The translations under genes and the position numbers were made by a program. The notes below the pieces were generated by a model. The model made no database searches. It saw only the letters and a program-made list of their open reading frames with translations, and was not told the DNA's origin. From contig JANTQA010000032.1 of assembly GCA_027625915.1 (NCBI GenBank), positions 15,950,001-16,014,000 on the forward strand: DNA of 64,000 nucleotides, in the 5' to 3' direction. This DNA is from Anaeramoeba flamelloides (Eukaryota > Metamonada > Anaeramoebidae). Shown one piece after another: positions 42,724 to 54,204 of this stretch; the first letter of the stretch is position 1; the number at the start of each line of letters is the position of its first letter.

Positions 42724-43170
42724 TCAAAACATCAAAACAATAATACTAAATTAAATATTAACACAAAAAATCCTAAATAAATAAAACAATACAAAATACA
42801 AACAATATAATATTTCACGATCTACAAAAAATTCTCAATAAATAATAAATATTCTAACATAAATACCACAATACAAAAATACATCAAATACACATAAAAT
42901 TTTAATAAACAATAAATTACTCTTAAAAAACTTGTATTATTTAATTCAACAAAATTATCAATCTTTAACACACAAAAAACCACCACATACAAACAAATAC
43001 TCAACAAATAAACACACAAAAATATCATAAAAACAACAAAACACATTAATTCACCCAATCCTCACACTCTCAAAACACTTAGTCAAAACAATCTCAAACA
43101 CAAAACAAATCAACACATAAATATAATAAATTAATCAAACAATTCAAATATCAATTATTCCTCATAACCA
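42724..43170 (+). repeat. G-depleted tract after twin hairpin 8
   Basis: Strong G depletion. The minus-strand hydrophobic frame at 42822-43058 is compositional. It shares only about the first 15 bases with the tracts after hairpins 1 and 7. Confidence 0.88.
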
Positions 43171-44260
43171 CATTTTTGGAAATTCTCAATATTGTATTTA
43201 AATATTTTGATCCAATTTATATTTATATACTGAATGGACACTCATATAGATAATATCCAATTTGGATCAAAATATAGTTTTTTTAATGAAAAAATGAACA
43301 AAATAATTTGAAACAATCAACTCGTAAACCCTTATTAAGAAACATTAAAATAAAATTAAAAAATAATCACAATTATTGAGCTTGAAAAAATGAAGATCCT
43401 TTCAAATATTATTGATAAATGACTCTAAGTTTTCGAAGATCTTGTGTAAAAGAGTTTAGATCATTCAATTGCTTGAATTTTCAATTTATAACCCACAAAT
43501 CAGAATAATCCCATCAAATTAATTTTGACTCTTTCTTAGTTATATCGGTTTTGGTTTTTTTGGTTGTTTCTTGAAGTAAAGTTCTCAAGAGGATCTTTCG
43601 TGGATATTATTTTCAAGGGTTTTATTTTGAAAGAATCTACCATCCCAAACAAACTTAATTGTTTTTTGTTTTGCTTTTTTAATAACATTTCTATGTTTGG
43701 ATGGTTTTGTTTCTCTCTTAAAACCCAATTTGTTGTGTTCGAGAAAAAATGGGCTACGGTATAGTGAGAAAGGTTTTGTGGAATTTTACATTTGAGGATC
43801 TTCAAGTGAATTAAATTTTGCAAAAATTAGTCAGTTTTTTTTTAATATTTAGCAAAAGATTTAATTATTCCTTCATATCAATTGATTGAGCAAAAATGAT
43901 CTTTTAGTTTTTAAGGAAATTAGGATATTAGATGGATTCAATCCAATACCAAATTCTTTACCTTTTCTTTATTCAATTTAGAATTTGTTTAGAAATAACA
44001 ATGAAATGATCAACAATAATTCCAAATTTTTGTTAATTTATGAGATTTTTAACCTTTTAAGATGAAAATAGAAAAACCGATTTCATCTTCACTTACACAC
44101 ATTAAAAATAAAATGTGGGTAATTCCCAACGAGGTCAAATGGTTTTCAATTTACACCTGATAGGTTCGAAAATTATCATTAAAATTTCGATTTTTCCTAA
44201 ACTTCATTATTTTATATTTTGAGAAATCGAAGAGAAATCATAGAATTGTTACGTACCCTC
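43171..44260. repeat. S2 copy e, left arm and part of centre
   Basis: Left arm recognisable (GAAGATCTTGTGTAAAAGAG, TTGACTCTTTCTTAG, AGTTCTCAAGAGGATCTTTC) and centre up to TTTTGAGAAATCGAAGAG. The AAATCACAG array and right arm are missing. Confidence 0.65.
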
Positions 44261-44279
44261 ATCAATTCTAACATTTTCT

Positions 44280-44481
44280 TACAGTCAGTTTCACATTTAA
44301 GGCACAAACTATCCACAGAATTTAAGGAACAAAAAAATCTCAAATTAATTCACAAAATTTGTAAATATTTTATTTTACAATTTATTTTTACTAGAATCTG
44401 AATTTTGTTCCGAAATTTGAAATTTTTATAGTGCCTTAAATTCCGTTGAAAGTTTGTACCATAAAAGTGGAACTGACTGTA
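44280..44481. mobile_element. CAGTC palindromic MITE, copy 15 (diverged)
   Basis: TA at both ends with substitutions in both arms (AAACTATCCACAGAAT). Confidence 0.85.
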
Positions 44482-44913
44482 TAAATTCAATTCAATTTTC
44501 AACACCTAATTTAGTCACAAATTTTTACTCTATTACAAGATCAAATCATCAATTGACAAAAACATCTTATTCTAAGGTTATGGCCACTTTTGAAATGAAT
44601 GATGAGAAATCATATTTATATTTTTTGAGAATTTAATTAAATCTTTGATTTGATACTGATATTTGAGAAATAAATGTGAAAAATTTCCACTTTTTTATCA
44701 TTTCCTCATTCAAAATTGGGACAAAAACCACATTACACTACTTCTGGGGACCTCATTTCTAAAGAAAAGTATAAATAATGAAGTTAAAATATCCTCCCAT
44801 TTATTATTCATATACTATTCCAAGATCAAAACAAACATTCTCCTTCTCTTCTTTTTTTATTTTTCACAAGATTTCTTTAAAGATTTGATTTTTTCAATTT
44901 GAAAGAATTTTCT
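44482..44913. other. No gene seen
   Basis: AT-rich spacer. The short plus-strand frames (44454-44636, 44663-44902) are not recognised. Confidence 0.4.
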
Positions 44914-45115
44914 TACAGTCAGTTCAACTTTTAAGGTACAAACTTTCAACAGAATTTAAGGCACAAAAAAATCCCCAATTAATGAACAAAATTCAGATTT
45001 AGGTAAAATAAATTGTTTAAAAAAAAAAATTTAAAATTTTGTACCTCAATTTGAAATTTTTTTTTGTATTAAATTTTTTTGAAAGTTTGAGTTTTAAAGG
45101 TGGAAATGACTGATA
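44914..45115. mobile_element. CAGTC palindromic MITE, copy 16 (diverged)
   Basis: TACAGTCAGTTCAACTTTTA left end; the right end is eroded (GGAAATGACTGATA). Confidence 0.8.
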
Positions 45116-47723
45116 TCTATAATTCTAATTTCAGACGGACCTTAACAATTCTATAATATTTTTTATTCAGCTTATTTCTTATATATTCTTTTTGAGGATC
45201 AATTATCATAAATAATTGATCTACGAAAAACAATGTTTTTTAAATTTTTTTTTTATCAATTTTGAGAAACCAAGTTCAGTTATTGTTTACAATTTTTATA
45301 CTTTAATAAATTAAAAATTAAAATTTTATATCGATATGAAAGTTGTTACAAATTGATATAACAAATACACCTAAACTAACTAAATTAAGATATAAACTAA
45401 TTAGGAAACATACATAATATTTAAATTCGACATAATGTTCGAAATAATTGGGATATATAATTTTTTTTAAAACTAAAAAATTCCAATTGGATAAATTTTT
45501 GTAAATAAATTTTGACAAATACAGATAAGAAAGAGATTGTCTCTCTAAAAAGTTTAGTATTGCAATGTAGTCAATATTGAATGATTTTGGGAAATTCTTT
45601 AGTAATTAGGTAAAGTTTGAAAATTTTCTGATCTTCATTTTTGGAATTCTAATAAAGTAAAATAATTTGTATTTTACCAATAAATTCTACTCTAGAAATG
45701 TTATTAAAAGTTATTTTAGAGAGAGTTTTTAAAAAAAATTAACGACGTTGTTAATCTCATAAATCCCAAAAGACAGCTTGTCTCAATTTAAAACCATTTT
45801 AACAAATAATTTGGTTCTTTGAACCAAATTATTAGTTCCAACAAAGTTCAAAAAAATAAAGTCCATCAATTTATGCCGTACTCTTTGGAAATTGAATAAA
45901 TTTCATTTCATTATTAAAAACAATGTCCATATACAAACATGGTTTTTTTCTCTTTTCGAAAAAAAACTAATCTCATTTACCAAAAAATAAAATTGTTTTT
46001 GTTCGTTTTTTTCTTTAAAAAAAGGAGAGAAGAGACCATTTATATAAAGGGTTTTTGGAAAGGAGAAAAAAATGTATGGACATTTAAGGAAAAAAATTAT
46101 TAACAAATACATTTTTTTTTTATGTCAAGTTAAGAAATTTTAGAGAGGAATGTTCAAAATCAGTAACTGTTAAGAACGCCAATAGATGAATGCAGATTTT
46201 TAAGTTTGATCGTTTTCTAGAATTGGCTGACAAATAGAAAATAAAATGATAAGATATATCTCATTGAATGGATGAACGGTTTAGTTTATCTCTATAAAAT
46301 TTAAATCAAGTTTTGTCACCAATGATGGAAATGTAAAATTTAATTTTAATGTTTATATAAACTCAATTGGTAGAAAAAAAGATCCTTTGAAGAGTCATTT
46401 CTTAAAAGTAGCAATTAAAAAATAACAAATCAATTGTTTTGGTTATATTTATTTGTTTGTTTTTTGTTGTGTAGAGTTAGATCCCGATTTTGAAAAAATA
46501 CATAGCAACCAATATTGTTTCATTTGTTCAACATTCACCTTTTATAATTCTTCGTTTTGGATACCCTTCCAGACTCAAAATATGATGATATTGTTCTAGT
46601 GGTAATAAGATGATATTGAGGAGTTCGAAAAACGATGATTAATATCATCTTATGTCACTTCAAACAATCTAATTTTCTTTCGTTCTTCCAGACCAAACTC
46701 AGATTATAACAAGGAGATTGTTTTTAAATAAAAACAATAAAGACCGAAATAGGTTGAATTTTGAACTTTTAAAAAATGATAAAATAGGATCAGACTTTTT
46801 AAATACAATAATTCATTTCTGAAAATAGCATTAAAAGTAAGTTTGATTTTGTAGTAGTCAGATTTTTACATTGTTTTTCAATTTCAAGATGCCGTAAAAT
46901 TTATTTTAATTTGCTATTAAATTTACGTTAAGATTTTTTTTAGTTTGGTAGTCCCTTAAAATCATCTCTTGTAATTGGTGAACTTTTACTTATTTACCAC
47001 GTTCTTTTTTGTGATACATATTGTGAGAACCAAGAATCCTAGATGATATAATATTCCAGAATAGAAAAAAAAAGTTGTTAATCAGCCAAAATTTTTCTCC
47101 GGATTAAAAATATTATTACAAGAGCATTGTTCAAATCATTTGAAAATATATTTTGAGTAATAATGATAGCTTATTAGATCTCTAAAAATATCAATTCTCA
47201 TTGACTCAAGAAGATCTTTATGTTTTTCATTCAATTAGAATACAAAATATTTTGATTGATCTTTTTATAAAAAAAAAAATATTTGATTATATCTTGATGA
47301 ATATAAAGTATTATTGAACAAACTATGTTTCTTTTTGAAAAATATACTCACTCTTGAAAATTTTGAATCTCATTAACAATTAGAAAACAAAAATCACTAT
47401 TCAACAATTTTCAAAACAACAATTGAAAACTAAAAAATTCCAAAACAACAATAAAAAGTTGATTAAAAATATTTATTAAAGTCAACAGGGATTATTTAAT
47501 TAAACTCTATTTGTCATAAAAACATAATAAATAATTTGTTGAAAAATTAATATCTCTACTTCAGGTTTTGGATTGTTTTCAATCCTTTTCTTTAAAAAAA
47601 AAAAATTCACAAATATTAGTGAAATTAGGTTTTTTCTTTGTTTTAGTAAACAATTTGAGAGGTTGAAACGGACCGTTCTAGAAAAAAAATTTGAAATACT
47701 ATTTTTCATTGGGAACAATAATA
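45116..47723. other. Unique-looking 2.6-kb region, no gene recognised
   Basis: No repeat family of this window is obvious here apart from a G-poor stretch near 47370-47470. Frames of 60-77 codons (45318-45518, 45903-46112, 47500-47733) are Phe/Leu/Lys-rich and not recognised. 45805-45833 is a perfect hairpin with 13-bp stems (AATAATTTGGTTC) and loop TTT. 47462-47500 resembles 5288-5325 (ATATTTATT then AAGTC and GGG/TTATTTAA). It could contain remnants of host sequence. Confidence 0.4.
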
Positions 47724-47927
47724 TATTGATCAAAATAATGTGTGCACAATGGCTATGATCCGTGTTTCAAAATATTATCCGTACTTTTTTTTCTTCATGT
47801 ACCAAATCAACATCCAATCTACTACTAAATAGTATACCCAAGTTCAGATCAATTTTAGAAAGTAAAGGTCTGGTTATTTTCAGTAAAATTTAAATTATTA
47901 ATGCAAATAGTTGAAAATTTTCCATAA

Positions 47928-48411
47928 TACAGTGATCAAAATAATGCGTGCACACAGACTATAATCCGTGTTTCAAAATATTATCCATGCTTTTTTTTAT
48001 TCTTGTACCAATGTAACATCCAATCTACTACCAAATAGTATACCTGAGCCCAAATCAATTTTGAAAGTAAAGGTCTGGTTATTTTCAGTAAAATTTAAAT
48101 TATTCATGCAAATAGTTGAAAATTTTCCATAATATTCTCAATTTTTTTGAAATTTTTTGTTTTTTTTATTATTAAAATTTTCTTAAAAAAAATTAACTCT
48201 ATTTTTTGAGATAAATTTTCCAATTTGATCCTTCATTTTTAGAATTTCTTTTTAAATAATAGAACTTTAAGAAACCAATACCATATTTTTTTAGGGTTTA
48301 TTATTGATTTCTTTGATTGGTTAATGTATAGGTTTTCTATAACAAAAAAACACACTTTTCATTTTGAAACATGGATTCTATTTTTTTGCACGCTTTATTT
48401 TGACGACAGTA
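47928..48411. mobile_element. Tc1-type MITE E2, nested in E1
   Basis: TA-bounded, 484 bp, with TIRs CAGTGATCAAAATAATGCGT and the complement of CTGTCGTCAAAATAAAGCGT, followed by GCA and a paired TGTTTCAAAAT in each arm. It is inserted at a TA in the middle of E1. Confidence 0.85.
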
Positions 48412-48618
48412 TCCTCAATTTTTTTGAATTTTTTTGTTTTTTGGATCTTTAATTTTTTTCACCAAAAATTAATTCTATTTTTTGAGATAAATAATTCAAT
48501 TTGATCCTTTATTTTTTGTATTTTATTTGAAATAATAGAACTTTTAGAAACAAATATCATATTTATTTAGGGTTTATTATTGGTTTCTTATGTCGGTTGG
48601 TGTATAGTTCTTCCACTG

Positions 48619-48779
48619 GTATTTGAATCCTATATGGGTTAAATTTTCACTTAATTTTCGATTTCTCTTTTCAAAGAGAATATATCCCAAATTACGATAA
48701 ACTTCTGAGAAAACTCTTTTAGTAAAGATAAATAAGGAAAATGAAGTGAAAATTTTGTCCCATTTAGAATTCAAATATC
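48619..48779. repeat. Palindrome of ~160 bp (TATTTGAAT ends)
   Basis: Arms TATTTGAATCCTATATGGGT and the complement of TATTTGAATTCTAAATGGGA; inner arms hold TTTTCACTTAATTTTC and GAAAATGAAGTGAAAA. A related palindrome lies at 61392-61566. The frame 48577-48774 is its shadow. Confidence 0.7.
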
Positions 48780-48854
48780 TGTATAATAAAAAACAAGCTC
48801 TTAATTTTGAAACTTGTATTAATTTTTTTTGAACAATTAATTTTTACTGTAGTA

Positions 48855-49258
48855 ATGGAGTAAGAGAGAAGTTGAAAATTTTAATATTATGATTAGAGAG
48901 AAATTGAATTTTCTATTTTACAAAGTATAATTTTATAATATATAACCAATTTGTATTTCTTATTAATTTTCACAGTTGGGTTGGAATGGCTATGTGGTTT
49001 GTGGAAACTATCCAACAATTCGAAGTAACTCAATAATTTTTGAAAATACGATCATTTAGATGTACAGTTGTTGAATAAGAAGGGTTTTTAATTTTAAAAA
49101 TTTTGAGTGTTTTAATTTTTCAATTTAAAATTCGTTAATAAGGTGTTTATTTTCAAATTCTTATTCTCTAAAAGGAATACAATTAATTTATTCTTCAAAA
49201 CCAAGGGTTTTTAATTTTTACATTAACTAAAATCTTCTTTTATATATTGTTATTCTAA
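48855..49258. other. No gene seen
   Basis: AT-rich spacer before the LINE pieces. Confidence 0.5.
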
Positions 49259-50069
49259 CAGGATCAATTTTGGCTTCAGTTTTATAAATAAGTCTGGTAG
49301 AGTGTGGGTTAATTAATAAAAATTTTGTAATTTTTTTATTAATCCAAATATCGATATCTTTGTTTATAATCTGTTTTTGATACAGTCAGTTTCACTTTTA
49401 AGGCTCAAACTTTCAATGAAATTTAAGGCACAAAAAAATCTCAAATTAAGACACAAAATTTTGAATTTTTTTTTTTTTCAATTTATTTTTACTAGAAGCT
49501 GAATTTTGTGCATTAATTTGAGATTTTTATTGTGCCTTAAATTTCATTGAAAGTTTGTGTCTTAAAAGTGAAACTGACTATAAATCAAATATTTCTAATC
49601 CATATAATAGTTGACTATGTATTACCGCTTTAAAAAACTGAATTTTTAATCCATTAGAAAATTTTTTTTGTTGTAAGATATTGATTAACTTTTTAAAATT
49701 GGTCTTAACTTTTTCAAGGTTAAACTTTAAATGAGTTTTTTTATCCAGCCAAATACCCAGAAATAAAATTTTTTTTGGAATTAAAGTTTTTTTCATTTTA
49801 TCACTATTTGAATTCATACCGAAATCTCTTATAATTTTAAAAATTTTTTCTAGTTGAAAATTCATTTCTATTAGTGAATCTCTCATAAGCAAAATTAGAT
49901 CATCTGTAAACATCTGAACATGTATTGCCAATGGTTTAATTTTTTCTAAGAGAAAATGAGTTATAAATCAAAATAATAAAGATGATAATGGATCTCCTTG
50001 ATAAACACCAATTCCTTCTTTTCAATAATATGCAAGTAGATATTTTAATCTGTAATTTCCTAAAAAAAC
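49259..50069 (-). pseudogene. LINE-A-type reverse transcriptase fragment
   Basis: On the minus strand this encodes the same stretch as 1440-2020 of LINE-A: GVYQGDPLSP, then HVQMFTDDLILLM (TDD in place of ADD), FLGIWLDKKTHLKF, and LLYGLEIFDL (49578-49931), continuing beyond a MITE to KIDIW-like sequence at 49260-49380. The 3' 640 bp and the 5' half are absent. It is joined at 50070 to the poly(A) of LINE-B, which suggests that LINE-B inserted here, although the rest of LINE-A is not found beyond LINE-B. Confidence 0.85.
49381..49582. mobile_element. CAGTC palindromic MITE, copy 17
   Basis: Complete, TA at both ends, inserted in the LINE-A-type fragment; the RT frame can be followed on both sides. 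Confidence 0.92.
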
Positions 50070-50105
50070 ACTTTTTTTTTTTTTTTTTTATTAAAGAAGT
50101 GTAAA

Positions 50106-51011
50106 TTACACTCTAGTTGCCCTTAGACTTAAATTCCCTTTCAGAAATTTAAGCGTAAAATCATAGATTTCACGATTATTAATTAATGAAAATAATTTCA
50201 AACTATCACAGTTTAAAATTATTTCATTAAGATTTATTTCTTTTAATTTATTGTGAAAAATTAATCTATCTTTTTCATAGAAAGGACATATCCATAAAAA
50301 GTGATCAATATTTTCTATAATTTCCTTTTGTTTATATTTTAAACATAAAGGACAAAATTTATTTGAATTTTTATTAATTACATAGTAATATCTATTTAAA
50401 CAGTTCGTGAATGTTCTGAATTTTAGAATTGTTGAGCTTGAGGGATAACTTAAATATTTTTGAGTTTTAAATAAATAATTTTGATTTTTTATTATTGTGA
50501 AATATTTTTGAACCTTCCAACTTGCTGAATTCAACAACTCATAATAATTATATTGATAAATTTCTTTTTTCAGTTCAATAATATCTTTTGAATTCCAATT
50601 GATTTTATTATTTATTCTTTGATTAAATTTTATTAATTTTTCTAAATTAGGAAGAGATAAATTTCCTAATTTCTTTTTGAATTTGAATTTTTTTTTATTG
50701 ATAGAAATTATCATATTTTCAATTTTAAATTCTGTTTTGTAAATAAGAATTAGTGTGTTTCTGTTTATTTTACATATTTTGGTAATACATGAATTAATCC
50801 AAGAATTTAAATAATTTAAAGTTTTTATTCCATAATTATATATTTCCAACCCGTATGTCAATTGGCTTATAATAAAAGATTTAAATAATCTAATTTTTAA
50901 ACTATTGTTAAGCGAGCTGTTATTGAATAACTGTTTGCAGTTATTATATGTTTCTTTCACTTTTTTTAAATTATAAACTATATGCGAAATTTTATCCAAA
51001 TAAATACCCAA
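50106..51011 (-). pseudogene. LINE-B C-terminal domain
   Basis: 301 codons. It begins in the RT thumb (GIYLDKISHIVYNLKK; QLTYGLEIYNYG), then a Lys/Asn-rich helical region, and ends with the Cys/His knuckle CPLC...HFLWICPFYEKDR typical of the C-terminus of APE-type LINEs. The end LSLRATRV is followed by the stop and the 3' tail. Confidence 0.85.
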
Positions 51012-51106
51012 ATATTTAATTTTTTAAAATCTTTTGAAATAACTGTTTTATCTTTATTAGGCTTTAATCCAAATTGAATAATTATTTCATATATTGAATT
51101 TAATTT

Positions 51107-51601
51107 CTAATTTAATTGATTTCTATTTCCTTTAATAATTAAAATTAAATCATCTGCAAACATTTGACAATGGTTCGTTAATGGAATGATTTTTAATAAA
51201 AGAAAGTGTGAAATTAGAGCAATGAAAATAGGAGATAATGGGTCTCCTTGAAATATACCAAGCCCTTCCCCTTGATAATATTTTAATAAGAAAAAATTAA
51301 TAATTTTATTTAAAATAAATTTTTTTATTGTTTTTCTAATTATTTTAAAGCTAATTGAATCAAAACATTTAGTTATATCAATCATTATAATATAAATTTT
51401 ATTATTTTCCTTTTCATTATTTGATTTTATCGTATTAAAAGTATTTAAGAAGTTTAATACTGCAATACGAGTATCATATTTTTTTCTAAACCCAAATTGG
51501 GATTTATGAATAAATTCCCAACATGGTTCAATTAGTTTATATATCATTTTTAGAAATAATCTTGGTAGACTTTGGTTAATAGAAATTGGTCGATAATTCA
51601 A
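51107..51601 (-). pseudogene. LINE-B reverse transcriptase core
   Basis: Open for 164 codons with the RT motifs in order: NYRPISINQSLPRLF, FGFRKKYDTRIAV, MIDITKCFDSI (first metal-binding Asp), GIFQGDPLSPIF, and CQMFADDLILI. FADD replaces YADD, as in LINE-A. The upstream linker frame (51728-51922) and the C-terminal frame are separated from it by a few stops or frame changes. Confidence 0.88.
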
Positions 51602-52576
51602 AGCTACCCCTTGGTTTCCTTTTTCGTGGATAAATAAAATTGACCTTTTTTTAATAAATTCAATATTATTCCAATCTGGGTTATTCAGCCAGTTATTAAA
51701 TATTTTCTGAATTATACTAAGATAATTTTAATAATTCTTATTTTCAATTGGGTTTAAATGAATATTATTTTCTTCATCATTTATATATTTCAAATTTTCA
51801 ATTTTTTGAAAACCTTTTACTGATTTATTTTTTAAATTTTTAATAGTGTTTTTGATATTTTCAATTGGAAAAAATATATCAATTTTTGACTCTTTTAAAT
51901 TTTTAATTTTTAAATTTTTCATATAAATTAAAATTTCTTGACTTGGTTCAATTGAATTTTTTTGAATATGGCCAAAATATTAATCAATCATATTTTTATT
52001 ATCTAAAATCATTTTCATCTTTTTTGACCTTATTTAATTTATTTTTTTCCAAAAATTTTTGTTTTTAGTAAACTCAAAATTTATTTCATCAATGAATTTA
52101 TTCCAAGCTTCTTTGTTTATTTTTTTGATAGGATGAATTAAGTTAGGATTACTTAGAATGTTTTTAATTAATGGTGCAATTTTGTGGTCTCCCTTGTTTT
52201 CTTTATAAATTATATCTGTATATTTGATAAATTGATTTTAAATTTTTTTTGTAGAATTAGTATCCAACTTAAAATTTTGTTCACGGAAATACTTAATAAA
52301 TTCTTTTTGATAAATATTATTATCGATAATTTTATATTTTTTTTTAATATTCCAGTCAGTTTTAATATCAATGCTATTAATTATCATTTTATGGTCTGAT
52401 AAATTATTTTCTATTGTTTTTGAAAAGTTTTGATTTTTTTTATTTTTAAAATTAATTAATATATGGTCAATATTCTTTGTTCTACTATTTGTAGAATTTG
52501 ATAAAATTTTAAAAGTTTTTTAATTGAAATTTTTTCTTAATCTCAACCTCAACAAGATTAAAATCCCCCAAAATAA

Positions 52577-52790
52577 TACAGTTAGTTTCACTTTTAAGGC
52601 ACAAACTTTCAACGAAATTTAAGGGACAATAAAAATCTCAAATTAAAGCACAAAATTCAAATTCTAGTAAAAATAAATTGTAAAAATAAATTGTAAAAAA
52701 AAAAATTCCAAATTTTGTGCCTTAATTTGAGATTTTTTTGTGCCTTAAATTTCGTTGAAAGTTTGTGCCTTAAAAGTGAAACTGACTATA
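52577..52790. mobile_element. CAGTC palindromic MITE, copy 18
   Basis: Complete, TA at both ends, with a duplicated ATAAATTGTAAAA segment in the centre. It sits exactly at the border between LINE-B and S1. Confidence 0.92.
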
Positions 52791-53400
52791 ACAAGATATT
52801 AACAATTTGGATACAGTTGAAAGAATAGCAATACTAGATTTTAAATTCAATTTTGGAATCATTTCAATTTTACAAAAATATGAAATTCATTCTTTGTATT
52901 TATTGTTTTTTTTGTTTTCAAATACTAATTTAAAGCAGAGTAATCTTTTTCATTTAGATCTCGGAAATTTTTTTTTTAATCCAGATATAGTTTATTGTAG
53001 ATTAATGTAGCGTTTGTTGAATAGAAAAAATTAAATATTAGGAGTTGATGGTATCCACACATTTGATCGATCAACAATAAATGGTGAGGAATTTCAACAA
53101 ATTAACCTAACACAATTTATTTTCCTAACTCGTTCATTTTGGATCTTTTTTGGATTTGAAAAACTCAGATTTTTATTTTTTTCACAATTTATAGTTTTTT
53201 CAGAGGTATATTTCTTTTTCTGAATTATCAACTCTAATCCTGAAGTTTATTTTTTTTGAGATCATTTCAAAATTATTTCAAGTCAGTGGATTAATTCTAA
53301 AATATTTTCATTTTGAGGTTCTGGTTACTCCTTAAAACATTTGTGAGAGAATGTAAATGTATATTATTTGATTTTATTTTGTAAACATATCTAATAAACT
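52791..53400 (+). repeat. S1 block, composite copy f
   Basis: S1 from ACAATTTGGATACAGTTGAA, with TTTGATCGATCAACAA near 53061, to twin hairpin 9. It is closest to 57393-58000. Confidence 0.82.
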
Positions 53401-53444
53401 CATTTCTACTTTAGTAGAAATGAAAGGCCATCTTTAGATGGCCT
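53401..53444 (+). other. Twin-hairpin module, copy 9
   Basis: Identical to copies 1, 6 and 7: both stems perfect, loops TTTA. Confidence 0.92.
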
Positions 53445-53867
53445 TCAAAACAAAACATAACTCAACCAAACAACAATTACTAAAATTAAACAAAAAATAC
53501 ATAACCAAAAACAAATATTAAATTAACTCTCCAAATAATAAAATTAAAAAATCAAATAAATTTCACATTATTCAAAAACAACGAAACCAACACAACATAT
53601 AAACAAACTAATGAACTTCATATATACTAACAAATACAAATAAAATCTATCAACTCAATAACACACATTATAACAATTCATATAACAATCTATAACTCAC
53701 AATATTATTAACAATATCAATTTAAACACGATAAAGATCATTCATTCATAAAAAAAATACTAACCCAACAAAATAATATAAATATAAATACTAACTGAAA
53801 ATAATTCTAAATTAATAATGTCAGTCATTAAACTAACGAAAAGAACAATACCTACCTACTTAAAATA
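53445..53867 (+). repeat. G-depleted tract after twin hairpin 9
   Basis: A/C-rich and G-poor; ends at a partial TIR element. No S2 follows in this copy. Confidence 0.88.
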
Positions 53868-54204
53868 AACATAAATGTAATTCTACTTTTTTTCAAAACA
53901 ATAATTCTAATTATCTAAAACAAGTTCAAAAATCACCATTTTCAAAATTAATTATAAACTTTACTACAACTTGGCTACTCATTAAAATCGCATCATCTAC
54001 TTATAGTTTTCATCCACCGTTCAAATAAGTATTCTACACACACGCATGGATTAATGAACTTGTAACACATTTAAACCTGCATTTTATTAAAATTCGCCTA
54101 GTTAGCAATAGGTTTTGATTTTCAATTTTACTAATATGTCCTCAATTCAAAATTGTTTTGAAAACTATTTTTCTCTATGTCAAACATCTTTCTCTCAACA
54201 GTTA
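53868..54204. mobile_element. TIR element (GGGAACATTACTGAAAAT family), 5'-truncated
   Basis: Aligns with 39765-40090 (ATTCTACACACAC, CTTGTAACACATTTAAACC, TTTCTCTCAACAGTTA). The left TIR is missing. Confidence 0.75.

Larger units (their letters stand above)
47724..48854. mobile_element. Tc1-type MITE E1, interrupted by a copy of itself
   Basis: The left part (about 47724-47927: TTGATCAAAATAATGTGTGC...) and right part (48412-48854) flank an insertion of the same family. Together they match the internal order of E2: CCGTGTTTCAAAATATTATC, AAAGGTCTGGTTATTTTCAG, CCATAATA, CTCAATTTTTTTGAA, TAGGGTTTATTATTG. The right part also carries a ~160-bp palindrome at 48619-48779. Confidence 0.8.
50070..52576 (-). 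mobile_element. LINE-B, APE-type non-LTR retrotransposon, 5'-truncated
   Basis: From 5' to 3' on the minus strand: second half of an APE endonuclease (GDFN near 52560, IDHILIN near 52460, SDHKMI near 52390), linker, reverse transcriptase (51107-51601), C-terminal domain with CPLC...HFLWIC (50106-51011), stop, GTGTAATTTACACTTC palindrome and poly(A) (about 50071-50089). It begins at a MITE, past which S1 starts, so the 5' part of the endonuclease is lost. It is distinct from LINE-A at roughly half the positions but in the same group. The chimeric insert at 41311 carries the same 3' end. Confidence 0.9.

Noticed and set aside
47731-48605. Independent tandem duplications of ~205 and ~275 bp
   Set aside because: Both are accounted for by one MITE copy nested in another of the same family.
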